From Planctomycetota bacterium (lineage in GTDB: Bacteria > Planctomycetota > MHYJ01 > JACQXL01 > JACQZI01): DNA of 29,393 nt. The translations under genes were made by a program, and so were the position numbers. The stretch covers positions 1 through 29,393 of the forward strand of contig JACQZI010000001.1 of NCBI GenBank assembly GCA_016207825.1. Direction: 5' to 3'. Numbering within the stretch: position 1 is the first letter of the stretch; each line of letters begins with the position of its first letter. The notes beneath the pieces are model-generated. The model was given only the letters and a program-made list of their open reading frames with translations. It did no database searches and had not been told where the DNA came from. This document shows, piece after piece, positions 14,788 through 23,649 of this stretch.

Positions 14788-15849
14788 TCAAAACTCGTGC
14801 ATGACGGCGATGGTGGAGCTTTCCCAGCCGTATAACGCTTTGTTGGTAGGTGTAAAATAGGCAATCACCAAACGAACCATCACCTGGCGCGCGCCGGTCG
14901 GTCCGATAATCTGCACCTCAAACCCGTGCGGGAAGCCGGCGCCAGCCTGGTCTGCAATACCGAATTTAGGCACCGCGACCGGGACAGGGAAATCAGCAGT
15001 TTTGTTCCAGGCAACACTGCTCGTCCCAAACCCCAAATAGCCTATTATACTATAAGAATTATCTCTCTGGACCACATATAAATTATTAGGCGCATCATCG
15101 ATATTATCATCATCGGCATCATCTATATCATCGGTATCATACTCATAAAAAGCCGTATCAGGCGTGTTGCGCGGGAGCCAGAAATAAGTTATTCCACGCT
15201 GGCTATATAAAGCATCAGCCATGGTCGCGCGGGAAATAACCGCGGACATCGCCATTATCTGCTCATAATCGGCAAACTCCTTGCTCTGCCATCTTATCAA
15301 ACGCAGGCTTGAAGGCCTGCCTGCAAAAGAGGTGTTATTAGGGGAAAGATAATAATAAACCAAGCGGTAAACATTTAGCCGCCGGAGAGCGCCGCCTACG
15401 GTTGTGCTGAAAGGGTTCATTTCCTGTATAAATAACAGGGCATTACCGGTCCGGCTGACCGTGGTATCCAACCGGAAGGTCCCGGTCTGGTCTATCTGGG
15501 GCAAAAGGGTTCCGGTAAGGACCGGATAAGACGCATCAAGCTGTAACCCGGTATGGTAATCAATCCCCAGCGAATTATTCTCATAAACCATCCGTGATTG
15601 AGTCACTTCCAGGTTAATCTGGTCAATCGTTTTCTGCCCCCATTCGGTCATAAAGGAAGTGGCCTGTAAATTTTCGCTCGATACGTTGATAGAAGAAATC
15701 AGCTCATAGGAAGCTATCATGACCAGGGATAGCAAGGAGATAACTATCATCATTTCAACCAGTGTTAACCCCGCCTCGACTCGCTCGCCTCGCTTCGGCG
15801 AAGCGGGCCGTCTTTGGCGAAGCTGGCCGCTTATCTTATTATACTTCAT
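14788..15849 (-). CDS. Type IV prepilin-like minor pilin (PilW-like), 353 residues
   Basis: The N-terminus carries a prepilin motif G27-LTLVE32 (leucine rather than phenylalanine at +1, glutamate at +5) and a hydrophobic helix to about residue 50. The 27-residue leader is long and arginine/proline-rich because it is encoded by a REP-like palindromic sequence at about 15774-15830. The ectodomain is unrecognised; it has a very acidic loop around residues 239-255 (repeated DD) that could bind calcium. It is the last gene of the minus-strand pilin operon, starting 29 bp after the 1411-residue pilin, with only a weak ribosome site. Probably a minor pilin that assembles with the two preceding proteins. 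Confidence 0.8.
   Translation of the reverse strand: MKYNKISGQLRQRRPASPKRGERVEAGLTLVEMMIVISLLSLVMIASYELISSINVSSENLQATSFMTEWGQKTIDQINLEVTQSRMVYENNSLGIDYHTGLQLDASYPVLTGTLLPQIDQTGTFRLDTTVSRTGNALLFIQEMNPFSTTVGGALRRLNVYRLVYYYLSPNNTSFAGRPSSLRLIRWQSKEFADYEQIMAMSAVISRATMADALYSQRGITYFWLPRNTPDTAFYEYDTDDIDDADDDNIDDAPNNLYVVQRDNSYSIIGYLGFGTSSVAWNKTADFPVPVAVPKFGIADQAGAGFPHGFEVQIIGPTGARQVMVRLVIAYFTPTNKALYGWESSTIAVMHEF
15774..15830. repeat. REP-like palindrome read through as pilin leader
   Basis: CGCTTCGGCGAAGCG at 15791-15805 is a perfect stem with a 3-nt loop, flanked by GGCC...GGCC. It lies within the first 27 codons of the 353-residue pilin and codes for its basic leader. Confidence 0.6.
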
Positions 15850-15878
15850 AATGCTTCACTGCCAAAACTGGGTTGCGC

Positions 15879-18800
15879 TTATCTATTAATAAATATTTTC
15901 TGCCGGTGGTAAGAATAATGCCGCATCTGGTTGACGCGGTAAGCCTCAAGTCTCAGGATATAACTGCCTTCAGGGAAAAGCACTGTATCGGAAACATCCC
16001 AGTCATAACCTTCATTTGCGCCGGCATACACATCCGTCAGCCATAAGCCCTGGTCAGGAATGCCTATAGTAGCATCGGAATTATCCACGACATGCTTCCA
16101 TGTCTGTCCGTTATCACTTGAATAAAGCAACGCATAACGCAAATCAGATTCCGTTTCGGCAAAGCCATCCGCATAAGCCGAAGTGTATTTCTGCCCGTCC
16201 CAGCGCTTCCATTCAATCGACCAGGTAATTGATATGGCTGAAGGATCATTCAGCTCTGTGGAAACATTCGGGGTTTCAAGCTCAGCCCGGGGAAGCTGGA
16301 CAATGCGGCTGGGGGTGCCGGTTAATCCGCAGGTCAGGAAACTATGCATTAGGCTTACCACCGCATACCGCCCGATAAAGGCTGAACCGCTTTCCACTGT
16401 TTTATCCAGACCGTTAACTACAATAAACGCATTGGAAGCAGATGGATTGGCAAGCCTGATAAGCGAACTTCCCCGCCAGTCCACGCCGTCCTGATGCCCG
16501 TAAAGCTGTGTATTTACCGTTGCGGTGCAACGGAGATTCGAATACTCGTTAATGCTGAATTCAGTGGGAACCGCCCCCCAATCATTATCAAGCCTGAATG
16601 GGCGGCTGATAGCCGCGGAGGATGGCATCGGGAAATTATAACCATTAGCCATAATCGTCCCGTCTGCGGTTATCGCGCCGGTCGTGCCGTCACGTCCCGT
16701 ATGGCGGAATGTTGAAGTTGTCGTCCCTATATTGAAAAATGAAGTGCAACCATAAGCCTGCGTCCGGCGGACGCAATCCAGGCCGGAAAAAGTCGTTCCC
16801 CGATTAAGCCATTTGGCGTTTGCCGCCGTAATATCACTCCGGCGGATGCGGATAAAGGTATTTGCCACACTGCCGGTATTAAGATTTCCGTTTACCGTCC
16901 ACTGCGCAGAATAAACCCCGTCCGGATAATTTTCTCCCAGCCAGGGCATCCCCCACCAATAAGGCGTAACGCTCTCCCTGATGTATTTCACCCCGCCGGT
17001 TTGGTCAGTGGTTATTGACTGCTCATTACGGGTGCCTGTGCCGCCGTCAAAGGGTTTGCGCGATGTCGGAATGCTGTTGGCAAATCCGTTGGCGGAGTCA
17101 TACCCGATTTCATTGCCTATTCCCATATAATAATAAGACCATCCGGTAATGCTGGTATAAACGCAATTTGCTCCGGTCAAAGCTGTCCTGATAAACTGGA
17201 AATACCTGGGTACATCTATCTCCATCCTGTCACCGCCGGTTCCACCGCCGCCATGCCAGCCATCCAACGAATCACCGGTGCCATTAACAAGTGTAGAGCT
17301 GATGCCGGGCCAATCGCTGATAGTATTATAACTGCCGTCGCGCAAGTTATCAAAATACCAGTTATAACCGTTATACGCACGCACATCCGAATAAGGGCAA
17401 TGGCGCGGGTCACCCTGGAACTGGTAACGTTCGCTGAAGGGAACATTATCAATGCTATTTGTCCGCCAGATATAAGTTGAAGAAAGATTTGGCGGCTTAT
17501 TCTTAGTAGGCCAGACCGTGCCGGTAGTCAGGTCGTCATTTATCCGTGTATGGATTTCAATTACATCGCTGGCAGGATTACCCAATTCACGAACTACCGC
17601 GGCGTTATTAATCGTGATAAGCCAGCGCGCGGTATTCTTAGGCACGGTTGAACAGCGTAAAAACGGCAGGCTGCTATTGCCCTGTAAGCCGTATACATAA
17701 CCACTCGAAGCGGCATAAACCAGAGAGCCTCCCGCTCCGACATTATAAGGGTTAGTAGCGGTCATCACTGTCCATGAATTACCGGAGATGGAATAACGCC
17801 AGAACGCGGTATTTCCGGCGCCCTGGAAGGCGTAGATAAAATCACCTGAGCCGGGATAAACCAGAGCCCCGCCGCTGATAGCGCCTGTGCCGACATTACC
17901 GGGAGCATTCGTCATTGAAACCCAGGCATTCCCTGAAATGGAATAGCGCCAGAATGCATTGCTTGCGGCTCCGCGGAAGGCATAAATAAAATCCCCTCCG
18001 GTAGAAGCTAAAGCACCGCCTGCGCCGACATTAGCCAAAGCAACCGCCATGGCAGACCATGAATTTCCTGAAATGGAATAGCGCCAGAAGGTATTGGTCG
18101 TAGCTCCGCGGAAAGCATAAATAAAATCGCCTGTTCCGGGATAGCATAACGCGCCGCCTGTCCCAACAGCAGCCGGTGCAGCCGCCCTGGCTGTCCATGA
18201 ATTTTCCGTATAATACTGGAAAGTGGTTTGGTTATTTCCCCTTAAGGCATAAATACGGCCGTTGGAAGGCACATAGGCTAATGAACCGCCTGCTCCGACA
18301 TTGGACCCGTAATTCGCCTTTCCGGTCCAAGAATTACCTGAAATGGAATAACGCGAGAAAACCTGGCTATTCCCTCCTCGCAGGGCATAGATAAAATCGC
18401 CTCCTGTATAAGCCAAAGCCCCCCCATCGCCAATAGTGCTCGGCGCATTCGCCATTACATCCCATACGTTTGTTGTATTTGTCAGGTTCTGGCTAAAATT
18501 ACCTGCCGCTTCAACAGGACAGGGAATATAATCCATCCCGTATAACCGGCGGTTGGCATCCAGCCCGCCGTTATCACCCGTGTGAGGGGTCCTTAACGGC
18601 GTAAAATAAAGCTTGATGATCGTCCGGTCATTTCCTCCATCATACTCGGTCGTGGCATACATCTCATTAATGGAAGAACCGGTTCCGGTGGTTACCGGAG
18701 CCGGTGAAATCACCGTATAAGCATCCGCAATAGTATCAAGAGGCGACTGATCGGTTCCCCCTTCAATACAAGCGATTGATAAATCGCCTGCTGTAGTCAG

Positions 18801-20114
18801 GTTCATATCCGGAATAACCAGACTGATACAGGTTGCTGTGGTCATAAAATTATTGCCTGCTATAGAAGGGTCTTTCAGATATGCATAGACACGTAGTTTC
18901 AAATCATCCGCAAGATTATAGCGTATATTCTCAGGATGGGTAACCGCACGCCACTGCGGGTAGTTCGCCGGGTCTTTCGCCGCATCGGAATAATTCCGGA
19001 TAGACGGCATGGGAATCAATTCCCCGTGCAGGTTGATAAAAAGAGAATTGCGGTAATTGGTCGGATTAAGCACCATATCATCCAAAAGAAGCCGGTAAGT
19101 AAGGTCGCCTTGCTCTTCCAATCCTGCCGCCAGGCGGTTGTTATATAAAGCCAGCTCGTCAGGGTAACGCATAGCATGGTTATACTGGTCTGCCAGGGTA
19201 TAAGGATAAGGATTGCTAGCCGCGTTATAATCATTAGTTGTAGTGCCGTCAATATTGACCCGCGCCTTGACATTGGAAGGCACATAATATTGGCTGACCG
19301 CTGAACCTGAAGGCATGCTTCCCGGATAAAAATATACATAATTAATATCTGCGTTAGAATCAACCGCGTCATTGAAATACGGCTTATATTCCCGGTCACG
19401 CCCGTAAGCCGCCTTGGTCACCCAATGACGGCGGAATTCCATTCCAGGATTGCGCGACTCCATATCGGTCAGGGCATTTTCGATAAACGGTGTCAGGTAC
19501 GCCAGATACACCCACCAGCCGGGAATGTTTTCCACTCCCAACATATATACATCATAAACCTGGGTAGTCGGGTCGGTATCACCGCTGGTTGAAACGACTG
19601 AGGTTATATCCGCCATGATAGTGGCATCATTGTCTCCCGGTTCAGTGCGGAATATTTTTACCGTGACAATACGCACGTTTGACGCTTCAAATGAAGCGAA
19701 TTTCCTTACCGTAATACGCCTGGCATAATACCACCGGTTAGAAGTCCAGGTATTCCCGCTAAGGATGTGATCGGGTGAAGCTACAGTTGAATCAATCGTA
19801 AGAAAAGGGGAAGTGCCTACACCGTCATCAAAGATATCCAGTGTTGATGCCCCGCCGGATGATTCATTCCCTTCGGCATAAGCCCTTAATTCGCTTATGA
19901 GCGAAATAGCTTTCTGGATGGCAAAAGAATGATCCTGGTTTGTGCTTATGGACAGATTCATCGTTGTGAAAAAGCTGAATGACGCGGTAATGGCAATGGC
20001 TAAAACCATTACAGCAATCATCAGTTCAACGATGGTAAAACCGTTGCGCAATTTCAGATTTTTATTTTTATCCGCATATTCCGCTTGCGCGTTGCTCAAA
20101 TCATTTAACCTCAT
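15879..20114 (-). CDS. Very large type IV pilin with inserted six-repeat kelch-like propeller
   Basis: 1411 residues, several times the usual pilin length. The prepilin motif is G25-FTIVE30, followed by a membrane helix to about 50. Residues 50-540 form an unrecognised ectodomain. From about 548 to 821 there are six repeats of 44-50 residues with the pattern SW...NVGAGGALAY..GDFIYAFRG....FWRYSISGN, a kelch/galactose-oxidase-type blade. The sequence on either side (YIPCPVEAAGNFSQNL before, KNTARWLITINN after) reads as one continuous region if the propeller is removed, so the propeller looks inserted. A further 590 residues follow. The start has AAGGA 5 nt upstream and overlaps the preceding gene by 14 nt. 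Likely an adhesive pilus-tip subunit (inference). Confidence 0.85.
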   Translation of the reverse strand: MRLNDLSNAQAEYADKNKNLKLRNGFTIVELMIAVMVLAIAITASFSFFTTMNLSISTNQDHSFAIQKAISLISELRAYAEGNESSGGASTLDIFDDGVGTSPFLTIDSTVASPDHILSGNTWTSNRWYYARRITVRKFASFEASNVRIVTVKIFRTEPGDNDATIMADITSVVSTSGDTDPTTQVYDVYMLGVENIPGWWVYLAYLTPFIENALTDMESRNPGMEFRRHWVTKAAYGRDREYKPYFNDAVDSNADINYVYFYPGSMPSGSAVSQYYVPSNVKARVNIDGTTTNDYNAASNPYPYTLADQYNHAMRYPDELALYNNRLAAGLEEQGDLTYRLLLDDMVLNPTNYRNSLFINLHGELIPMPSIRNYSDAAKDPANYPQWRAVTHPENIRYNLADDLKLRVYAYLKDPSIAGNNFMTTATCISLVIPDMNLTTAGDLSIACIEGGTDQSPLDTIADAYTVISPAPVTTGTGSSINEMYATTEYDGGNDRTIIKLYFTPLRTPHTGDNGGLDANRRLYGMDYIPCPVEAAGNFSQNLTNTTNVWDVMANAPSTIGDGGALAYTGGDFIYALRGGNSQVFSRYSISGNSWTGKANYGSNVGAGGSLAYVPSNGRIYALRGNNQTTFQYYTENSWTARAAAPAAVGTGGALCYPGTGDFIYAFRGATTNTFWRYSISGNSWSAMAVALANVGAGGALASTGGDFIYAFRGAASNAFWRYSISGNAWVSMTNAPGNVGTGAISGGALVYPGSGDFIYAFQGAGNTAFWRYSISGNSWTVMTATNPYNVGAGGSLVYAASSGYVYGLQGNSSLPFLRCSTVPKNTARWLITINNAAVVRELGNPASDVIEIHTRINDDLTTGTVWPTKNKPPNLSSTYIWRTNSIDNVPFSERYQFQGDPRHCPYSDVRAYNGYNWYFDNLRDGSYNTISDWPGISSTLVNGTGDSLDGWHGGGGTGGDRMEIDVPRYFQFIRTALTGANCVYTSITGWSYYYMGIGNEIGYDSANGFANSIPTSRKPFDGGTGTRNEQSITTDQTGGVKYIRESVTPYWWGMPWLGENYPDGVYSAQWTVNGNLNTGSVANTFIRIRRSDITAANAKWLNRGTTFSGLDCVRRTQAYGCTSFFNIGTTTSTFRHTGRDGTTGAITADGTIMANGYNFPMPSSAAISRPFRLDNDWGAVPTEFSINEYSNLRCTATVNTQLYGHQDGVDWRGSSLIRLANPSASNAFIVVNGLDKTVESGSAFIGRYAVVSLMHSFLTCGLTGTPSRIVQLPRAELETPNVSTELNDPSAISITWSIEWKRWDGQKYTSAYADGFAETESDLRYALLYSSDNGQTWKHVVDNSDATIGIPDQGLWLTDVYAGANEGYDWDVSDTVLFPEGSYILRLEAYRVNQMRHYSYHRQKIFINR
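17650..18470 (-). repeat. Six tandem DNA repeats encoding kelch blades
   Basis: Units of roughly 135-150 bp are alike at DNA level; for example GAATGGAATAGCGCCAGAA-type segments recur at about 17790, 17940 and 18075. The central units are most similar to each other, which suggests recent duplication or gene conversion and a possible change of repeat number between strains. Confidence 0.75.
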
Positions 20115-21243
20115 AGATTCCTTTAGCCAAGCGATACTGACCGGTGTATGTGGCTATCTGCGAGATAACATTAGCATCGTAATCTATTTCGGAAATATCG
20201 CCGGTTGATTCAATATTCACCTGGTCAAGCGTAACCACCGAACCGTTTATAATAGAAGGCGCGTGCTGATGGTAATGCCCCTTGCAATAAATAATCCCGT
20301 TGTAGGCGGAACCGCTGTTTGCCGCGATGGTCAGTGTTCCGGTAATGTAAAAAATACCCGTGCCTTTCAACGGATGGTCGGAATTAAAAGTAGCGTTGCC
20401 TTCAAAGAACACTATCTTATAATCAGGAATCGGGTCGGGCAAATCATCCACCGAATCCACATTATAATCGGCAATGGATTTGAGTTCAGCCTCGGTCATC
20501 CCGAAAACCGACACGGTTGAAGTATTATAAGGGGTCACCGTAGAAGTTGCGCCAAGCGTACCGGTCACCGTTGCTCCGGGATTAATATTAGGGGCACCCA
20601 TTCCGGGGGGATAAATCACGCCGAATTTGGTTCCGCCCTGGATTTTACACTTATTCCCGATAACCGTCTGCCCGGGATCGCCGGCGCAAAGAGCCGCCTG
20701 GCCCGGCAAAACCATGCTGACCCGCCTGACTTCAGTTGCCAGCTTGACAGACCCTACCACATGATTAGGCCAAACATTGTATTCCAAATCAGGATCGTCT
20801 TTTACATATACTATACCTTGCGATTCAATATACCATAATGTCCCGTTACTTAAACCGCGTTGCGTAGAAATATCGGCAACGACTGTTTTGGAAACCACAT
20901 ATCTGCCGTAAAGATTACGGCTCTGGGCGACTTCAAGCTCTCTCACTAAACCGACATCCGCATCATCCGTATCATTGATAACGGGAATATGGTCCATATC
21001 CCTTTGGGGAGCAAACGCTATTACCGGCTGCCCGGTCTGCCGGCGGAACCAGGAAAGAGTATCTAATATTCCAGCGCGTGCAATGGCTGTGGTTTGTCCG
21101 TAATATTCCATATGTGATTCCAGGGTCATCATGGTGCTCATAAGCACCTGCATTCCTGCGGTGATGGCGCCAACCAAAATCATCATGGTGAACATTGTCC
21201 AGACCAAGATTGTTCCTTTTTGCGACTTATTATTTTTATTCAT
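20101..21243 (-). CDS. PilX-type minor pilin, 380 residues
   Basis: First gene of the minus-strand pilin operon. I choose the ATG at 21243 because AAGGAG lies 9 nt upstream; the frame extends to 21351 but that would place the -35/-10 promoter inside the gene. The N-terminus is basic, then G10 and a membrane helix beginning TILVWTMFTMMI, lacking glutamate at +5 as is usual for PilX-like proteins. The segment after the helix (QTTAIARAGILDTLSWFR) is the usual amphipathic region. The C-terminal 150 residues have short beta-strand repeats (FFEGNATF, GTGIFYITGTLTI) resembling the ends of the two PilX-like proteins on the plus strand. It overlaps the 1411-residue pilin by 14 nt. Confidence 0.8.
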   Translation of the reverse strand: MNKNNKSQKGTILVWTMFTMMILVGAITAGMQVLMSTMMTLESHMEYYGQTTAIARAGILDTLSWFRRQTGQPVIAFAPQRDMDHIPVINDTDDADVGLVRELEVAQSRNLYGRYVVSKTVVADISTQRGLSNGTLWYIESQGIVYVKDDPDLEYNVWPNHVVGSVKLATEVRRVSMVLPGQAALCAGDPGQTVIGNKCKIQGGTKFGVIYPPGMGAPNINPGATVTGTLGATSTVTPYNTSTVSVFGMTEAELKSIADYNVDSVDDLPDPIPDYKIVFFEGNATFNSDHPLKGTGIFYITGTLTIAANSGSAYNGIIYCKGHYHQHAPSIINGSVVTLDQVNIESTGDISEIDYDANVISQIATYTGQYRLAKGIYEVK

Positions 21244-21271
21244 GGGCTTCATCTCCTTCTCACTCGCTAAT

Positions 21272-21300
21272 AGTTTACCCCATGAATATCGTTTTGTCAA
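21272..21300 (-). promoter_or_regulatory. Sigma-70-type promoter for the minus-strand pilin operon
   Basis: TTGACA (21295-21300), 17 nt, TAAACT (21272-21277) on the minus strand; start near 21265 and a leader of about 22 nt. Its layout is nearly the same as that of the plus operon promoter at 8885-8913. Confidence 0.65.
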
Positions 21301-21310
21301 CATCTTTTTT

Positions 21311-21328
21311 AAAAATATGCATATTTTT
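21311..21328. promoter_or_regulatory. AT-rich palindrome between the E1-like gene and the pilin promoter
   Basis: AAAAATATGCATATTTTT is a perfect 18-bp palindrome 11 bp upstream of the -35 box and just after the E1-like gene stop. It could be an operator or UP-like element for the pilin promoter, or a weak terminator. Confidence 0.45.
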
Positions 21329-21337
21329 TTATCCTCA

Positions 21338-22183
21338 TCAGGAACATTCAAAACGCGCCAAATCCGCCGGTGTTTTTATGGAGGGATTATCCCCGCAAGC
21401 AGGGCAATTATCAGACGGACTGATATCGACTATCCTGAAGCCCATTAAAAGCACATCAAACACTAATAGGCGGTTAATAAGTAACTGGCCGACGCCTGTT
21501 ATAAGTTTTATCGCTTCAGTTGCCTGGATAAGCCCTCCGATACCGGCAACCGTATTCAATATCCCGGCTTCACTGCAGGTCATAATCGCACCTACCGGCG
21601 GCGGCTCCGGGAATATGCATCTATAACATGCACTTCTGGTTTCTTCTTTAAAAGCCTGGGGTTCGGGGTTTAGGGTTTGGGGTTTAGGCAAAATCGTCAT
21701 CACCTGCCCGCCATACCTTAAAACCCCACCATGGATAAAGGGTTTTCCTGCAATTACGCATGCATCATTAATAAGGTATTTCGCAGCAAAATTATCGGTC
21801 CCGTCTATCACCACGTCATAACCGGTTATTATTTTTATTATGTTATCAGCTTTCAATCTTTGCCGGAATGCTTCCACTTCAATCTTCGGATTAAGCTCTT
21901 TCAGCCTTTCATTTGCGGATTCAACTTTGGGCTTGCCGATATTTTCTCTCTTGTGGACAATCTGCCTGGGGAGATTGGAAAGCTCCACGGCGTCAGGATC
22001 AGCGATGCCGATTTTGCCGACGCCGGCTCCGGCAAGGTATGTCATGGCAGGAGAACCTAATCCGCCCGCTCCGGCAATTAACACCTTTGCACGGCTGATT
22101 TTCCCCTGTGCTTCCCTGCCGAAATTCGGCAAGCGTATATGCCGGCTGAACTGCTCCAGATATTCGCTGGAAAAATCCATCAT
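21338..22183 (-). CDS. MoeB/ThiF/HesA-family E1-like adenylyltransferase
   Basis: 281 residues from the ATG at 22183. These enzymes use ATP to adenylate the C-terminal glycine of a ubiquitin-like sulfur carrier such as MoaD or ThiS. Visible: SRHIRLPNFG start typical of the family, nucleotide loop G38-AGGLG43, acidic D62-PD, R73, K86, DGTDNF at 127-132, and four zinc-binding cysteines (C186, C189, C260, C263), with C203 in MTCSEAG. Residues about 165-180 are an insertion coded by a heptamer array (21658-21688). The frame is open to a TTG at 22255, and another ATG lies at 22216, so the start is uncertain. It follows the response regulator by about 75 bp. No MoaD, ThiS or MoaE gene is nearby, so the substrate is unknown. 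Confidence 0.8.
   Translation of the reverse strand: MMDFSSEYLEQFSRHIRLPNFGREAQGKISRAKVLIAGAGGLGSPAMTYLAGAGVGKIGIADPDAVELSNLPRQIVHKRENIGKPKVESANERLKELNPKIEVEAFRQRLKADNIIKIITGYDVVIDGTDNFAAKYLINDACVIAGKPFIHGGVLRYGGQVMTILPKPQTLNPEPQAFKEETRSACYRCIFPEPPPVGAIMTCSEAGILNTVAGIGGLIQATEAIKLITGVGQLLINRLLVFDVLLMGFRIVDISPSDNCPACGDNPSIKTPADLARFECS
21658..21688 (-). repeat. Four telomere-like heptamers inside the E1-like gene
   Basis: On the coding strand the units are CCTAAAC, CCCAAAC, CCTAAAC, CCCGAAC plus CCC. They encode a proline-rich insert (PKPQTLNPEPQ) just before the first zinc CxxC, where homologues normally have a short loop. Confidence 0.8.
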
Positions 22184-22257
22184 CGTCGGGATTTTACCAC
22201 GAAGGCGCAAACTCATAAAGAAAATTCGTATCCCCGGGAAAAGCCGGAACACCAACC

Positions 22258-23634
22258 CTATTCCAACTCTTCTTTCATGCCAAGCACACGCATGCGGTTG
22301 AGAAGTGTATTGCGGTGAACGCCTAATATCTGCGCCGCTTCCTGGCGGTTATTGCCTGATTTTATAAGTGCCTTGTTAATATACTCGCGTTCAAACCGGG
22401 TTAGCGCCTCTTCCAGTTGCAACCCATTATTCAAACCAGCGTTGTCCGGAACCTTTTTTGAAATAATATCGGCGGGCAAATCCCCAATCGTTATATCCTT
22501 ACGTTCCGAAATAATCAACAGGCACTGGATAACATTTTCCAGCTCACGGACGTTACCTTTCCATTCGTAATTGACAAAATATCCCATCACATCCGGCGAG
22601 ATGTTCTTAATGATGCGGTGATATTTCTTGCGGTATAAATTAAAGAAATGTTCTACAAGCAAAGGAATATCCTCCTTGCGCTCGCGCAAAGGGGGAATAG
22701 ACAAAGGCACGATGTTAAGCCGGTAATAAAGGTCTTCCCTGAATTCTCCCCGTTTGACCAGTTCATTAAGGTCAACATTAGTTGCAGCAATAACACGGAC
22801 ATTTATCGGTATCTGCCGCATTCCGCCTATCCGTTCGATTGAACGTTCCTGTAAAACCCGCAACAATTTCACCTGCAAGTTTAAAGGAAGGGTTCCTATC
22901 TCATCAAGGAAAATCGTCCCGCGGTGTGCCAGTTCAAATTTACCTATTCTTTTATATGAGGCACTGGTAAACGCGCCTTTCTCGTGCCCGAACAGTTCAC
23001 TTTCTATCAGTTCGGGTGGAATAGCCCCGCAGTTCACCGGAATAAACGGGCGGTCTTTCCGATACCCCCCATTATGAATGGCACGGGCAACCAATTCCTT
23101 CCCCGTTCCGCTTTCACCCATGATTAAAACCGTCGCGTCGTTATTAACCAGTTTATTTATCATCTCAAAAACGTCTTTTATTTTATTGCTTTCACCCACG
23201 ATTTCCCTTTTCTTTTCATCATCAATCACCCGGTGATAACGGACTTCTTCTATCAGGCTCGCCTTTTCCAGGGCATTCTTTACCACCATGGTTATCTGGT
23301 CGACATCAAAAGGCTTTACCAGATAATCGTAAGCCCCGGCTTTCATCGCGTCTATTCCGTTGCGCAACGACGTATCGCCTGTGAGAACTATTATTTCAAT
23401 GTCTGAATTTATCTCTTTTATCTTCTTTAGCAATTCTATTCCGCTCATATCGGGCAAGCCAAGGTCAAGAATCGCCAACTGGATATCACGTTTATCTAAT
23501 AGTGACAATGCCTCGGACGCATTACTGGCAAAGCTGAACTCGTATTCACCGTCGAATATCACCTTGATGCTTTTATGAACGGCCGGGTCATCATCTACAG
23601 CCAATACCTGAAAACGATTGTTATCGGTTGTCAT
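22258..23634 (-). CDS. NtrC-family sigma-54-dependent response regulator
   Basis: 458 residues. Receiver domain 1-120 with acidic pocket D14-D16, phospho-acceptor D57, T85 and K107. AAA+ domain about 147-385 with Walker A GESGTGKE (174-181), sigma-54 contact loop GAFTSA (221-226; consensus GAFTGA), and Walker B TIFLDEIG (241-248). C-terminal Fis-type helix-turn-helix about 425-455 (NNRQEAAQILGVHRNTLLNR). It should hydrolyse ATP to open sigma-54 promoters when phosphorylated. The kinase at 23650-25434 ends 15 bp upstream and is its likely partner. Candidate targets: the sigma-54 promoter at 7983-7999 and the GTTAC-N6-GTAAC sites. The serine in the GAFTSA loop is unusual but the rest of the loop is intact. 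Confidence 0.92.
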   Translation of the reverse strand: MTTDNNRFQVLAVDDDPAVHKSIKVIFDGEYEFSFASNASEALSLLDKRDIQLAILDLGLPDMSGIELLKKIKEINSDIEIIVLTGDTSLRNGIDAMKAGAYDYLVKPFDVDQITMVVKNALEKASLIEEVRYHRVIDDEKKREIVGESNKIKDVFEMINKLVNNDATVLIMGESGTGKELVARAIHNGGYRKDRPFIPVNCGAIPPELIESELFGHEKGAFTSASYKRIGKFELAHRGTIFLDEIGTLPLNLQVKLLRVLQERSIERIGGMRQIPINVRVIAATNVDLNELVKRGEFREDLYYRLNIVPLSIPPLRERKEDIPLLVEHFFNLYRKKYHRIIKNISPDVMGYFVNYEWKGNVRELENVIQCLLIISERKDITIGDLPADIISKKVPDNAGLNNGLQLEEALTRFEREYINKALIKSGNNRQEAAQILGVHRNTLLNRMRVLGMKEELE

Positions 23635-23649
23635 TTTTCCAATCCTGTT

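Noticed and set aside
21244-21351. Longer start for the minus-strand PilX-like protein
   Set aside because: The extension covers the TTGACA/TAAACT promoter and gives an implausible leader; the AAGGAG site points to 21243.
21195-21626. 143-codon plus-strand frame opposite the E1-like gene
   Set aside because: It is a shadow of conserved coding sequence on the minus strand.
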